Positions 62,358 through 64,000 of a stretch of 64,000 nt of DNA are shown one piece after another (positions within the stretch are counted from its first letter, which is position 1; each line of letters starts with the position of its first letter). The stretch is from NCBI RefSeq assembly GCF_004103695.1, contig NZ_CP035280.1:1798001-1862000 (forward strand), given 5' to 3'. Both the position numbers and the translations under genes were made by a program. The notes under the pieces were generated by a model, which saw only the letters and a list, made by a program, of their open reading frames with translations, did not search any database and was not told the DNA's origin. Source of the stretch: Clostridium sp. JN-9 (GTDB lineage: Bacteria; Bacillota; Clostridia; Clostridiales; Clostridiaceae).

Positions 62358-62996
62358 ATGAAATTAATCGACATTATAATGCACTTAGACAAATATCTCA
62401 GCGTTATAATTAGTACCTATGGGGCATGGACATATGCTTTAATATTTATGATTGTTTTTCTGGAGACAGGATTGGTGGTTACTCCATTCTTACCAGGTGA
62501 CTCAATTATATTCGCAAGCGGTGCTTTTGCTGCCATTGGATCCATGAATCTATTTACATTGTATATTCTTTTTATAGCAGCAGCAATTCTTGGTGATACT
62601 GCTAATTACTCTATAGGAAGGAAAATTGGAACAAAAGCCTTTGAAAAGGATTATAAATATTTAAATAAAGATTATTTAAACAGAGCTCATTCATTTTATG
62701 AAAAGCATGGTGCAATAACAATTGTTATAGCCAGATTTATCCCTATAATAAGAACTTTTGCTCCTTTTGTTGCAGGCATTGGAGAAATGCACTATACAAA
62801 ATTTATTTCATATAATATGGTTGGCGGAATAATGTGGGTATCCGTATTTCTGTTTGGAGGATATTATTTTGGAAATCGTCCATTTATCAGAGACCATTTT
62901 TCATATGTGTTAATAGCTATTATATTTATTTCTCTTATTCCTGCTGTTATTGGGTTTATTAAAGGGAAAAAGAGCACACCTGAATGCGAAGATTAA
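62358..62996 (+). CDS. DedA-family membrane protein
   Basis: The 212-residue protein has about five helices. It contains FLETGLVVTPFLPGDSIIFASGA (about 34-56) and RFIPIIRTFAPFVAGIGEM (about 131-149), the conserved DedA blocks with the Glu, Asp and Arg residues needed for function. DedA proteins act as lipid scramblases or flippases that recycle undecaprenyl phosphate or move phospholipids. The start follows TTGGAGGG and a terminator ends it. Confidence 0.93.
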   Translation: MKLIDIIMHLDKYLSVIISTYGAWTYALIFMIVFLETGLVVTPFLPGDSIIFASGAFAAIGSMNLFTLYILFIAAAILGDTANYSIGRKIGTKAFEKDYKYLNKDYLNRAHSFYEKHGAITIVIARFIPIIRTFAPFVAGIGEMHYTKFISYNMVGGIMWVSVFLFGGYYFGNRPFIRDHFSYVLIAIIFISLIPAVIGFIKGKKSTPECED

Positions 62997-63000
62997 TCAT

Positions 63001-63030
63001 AAAAAGTAGTAATATATATTACTACTTTTT
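63001..63030. terminator. Terminator after dedA
   Basis: AAAAAGTAGTAATA and its complement form a perfect 30-bp palindrome with T runs. Confidence 0.93.
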
Positions 63031-63044
63031 GCTTTACAATGTAT

Positions 63045-63407
63045 TTAATTCATATTACACTGTCCTGACCTGCAGCATCTTCTATGATGTTTATGATGAT
63101 GTCTGTGTCTGGATCCTGAATCACAGTTACTGCCATTATTGCCCATTTGATTAAATCCATTTCCGAAACCCAGTAAAAGAAAAGCTAATACTATCAATAT
63201 TATTCCATTGGACCCGCCGCCTTTTAACATGCCTCCAAGTAAATTCATTCCTCCTTCGCTGTTTAAAAAACTGCCAATAACATTACCCATAGCTCCCATA
63301 TTGTTCATATTTCCTAAAGGGCTGCCCCCTGATCCATTGAACATATTTCCTAAGGGATTGCCGCCAGATCCATTGAACATATTTCCAAATAAATTATTAA
63401 GCTCCAA
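63045..63407 (-). CDS. Gly/Asn-rich repeat protein with His/Cys tail
   Basis: The 120-residue protein has near-perfect tandem repeats at the N-terminus: GNMFNGSGGNPL (about 8-19) and GNMFNGSGGSPL (about 20-31), followed by GNMNNMGAMG. One hydrophobic helix follows (GIILIVLAFLLLGFGNGF, about 68-85), and a C-terminal RHRHHHKHHRRCCRSGQC. The His and Cys could bind metal. This layout resembles small spore-associated clostridial proteins, but no family is certain. It begins behind AGGTGTAAATG-type sequence. Confidence 0.72.
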   Translation of the reverse strand: MELNNLFGNMFNGSGGNPLGNMFNGSGGSPLGNMNNMGAMGNVIGSFLNSEGGMNLLGGMLKGGGSNGIILIVLAFLLLGFGNGFNQMGNNGSNCDSGSRHRHHHKHHRRCCRSGQCNMN

Positions 63408-63616
63408 CTCATTTACACCTCCAAATCCGTATTTGTATTTTTATTAAGGTTATTGCAAAATTAATGATGAAACTGTTAATAACTGCCTTGCAATAGGTGA
63501 TTTTTTATATTCCATTATATGCTGGACTTGCATAATGTGAAACATTCAATAGAATATAATAGTTTTTTACTGTAAAATATATATGTAATATTACTAAATT
63601 GGAGATAGATTTTATT

Positions 63617-64000
63617 ATGGCAAAAATTATGGAGGAAAGTTTAAGCAAACCAGTTACAACATACTTTATGGATATTGGATACAAAGTGAGGACAGAAGTT
63701 GATTACTGCGATATCTGTGCATTAAAAGAGGATAAATTAGTAATTATTGAACTTAAAAAGAATTTATCAGTGGATTTACTTGTACAAGCAGTAGACAGGC
63801 AGAAAATAACTGATTTTGTTTATATAGCTATACCAAAGCCAAAAAAATTTACTGTAAACGCTAAGTGGAAAAGCCTGTGCCACTTAATAAAAAGATTAGA
63901 AATAGGACTTATACTGGTTTCAATTACGGATAATGGATCATACATTGAAATTCCTATAGACCCTCTTCCATGCGACAGACTAAAATATATGCAGAATAAT
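63617..64000 (+). CDS. DUF2161-like (PD-(D/E)XK-type) protein, 3' end beyond window
   Basis: The frame is open from ATG 63617 (behind TTGGAGATAG) to the window edge, so 128 residues are visible. It has EVDYCDICALKEDKLVIIELKKN (about 28-50), in which Asp and ELKK fit the PD-(D/E)XK nuclease core. LLVQAVDRQKITDFVYIAIPKP (about 56-77) matches the DUF2161 pattern. It may be a nuclease or phosphodiesterase-like protein of unknown role. The final part is not visible. Confidence 0.8.
   Translation, partial: MAKIMEESLSKPVTTYFMDIGYKVRTEVDYCDICALKEDKLVIIELKKNLSVDLLVQAVDRQKITDFVYIAIPKPKKFTVNAKWKSLCHLIKRLEIGLILVSITDNGSYIEIPIDPLPCDRLKYMQNN

Overview
The window is about 30% GC, with AT-rich codon use, strong AGGAGG-type ribosome binding sites, and T-box and TPP riboswitches. 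It also carries a rubredoxin, formate-tetrahydrofolate ligase, FeoAB, pyruvate carboxylase and a 2-hydroxyacyl-CoA-dehydratase-type activase cluster. Together these point to an anaerobic, probably spore-forming, Clostridium-like Firmicute. The species cannot be fixed from the sequence alone. Most of the window is ordinary chromosomal housekeeping DNA, interrupted by insertion sequences and small palindromic repeats.

Layout. 1-3.3 kb: an HD-domain protein (cut by the window edge), a membrane-anchored protein gene split by a first IS4-family copy, and two small proteins. 3.4-12.9 kb: MBL/beta-CASP hydrolase, CorA, GltX with an attenuator-like leader, the FolD-Fhs one-carbon pair, a FadR-type regulator, an RNase H-like protein and a HAD phosphatase. 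13.0-16.1 kb: Fur-box-controlled feoA-feoB-Cys-rich protein, and a second RNase H-like exonuclease. 16.1-19.7 kb: a second, nearly identical IS4 copy and argS behind a T-box. 19.7-24.5 kb: NRAMP transporter, NUDIX hydrolase, and a degV-padR-degV operon with a palindromic operator on its promoter.

24.8-26.5 kb: a mosaic of nested repeats holding a dead IS1595-type transposase that is itself split by a 94-bp palindromic element; a shorter relative of this block lies at 59.3-59.9 kb. 26.5-35 kb: LysM-CAP secreted protein, HtrA protease, cold-shock protein, an H-protein homologue without the lipoyl lysine, an aminopeptidase P co-oriented with a membrane-free chemoreceptor fused to an oligopeptide-binding protein, and a MATE pump. 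35-47 kb: glycogen phosphorylase, P1 peptidase, ECF S-component, rubredoxin, TcdA, nagA-nagR, AEC transporter, GreA, nitroreductase and a class A beta-lactamase-like hydrolase.

47-57 kb: pyruvate carboxylase; a three-gene COG3581-COG3580-COG1924-like activase operon divergent from a UbiA prenyltransferase and a DtxR-type regulator, with two CCATGG-centred palindromes between them; patatin; ThiT under a TPP riboswitch. 57.2-64 kb: an ISNCY-type transposase inserted in an AT-rich repeat, ComFB, the repeat block, a class B penicillin-binding protein, a probable 6S RNA, DedA, a Gly-rich repeat protein, and a DUF2161-like protein cut by the window edge. The most unusual features are the soluble chemoreceptor/peptide-binding fusion beside a peptidase, the activase/UbiA/DtxR divergon, a palindrome shared by two promoters, and the nested repeat elements. 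No tRNA, rRNA or CRISPR array was seen.
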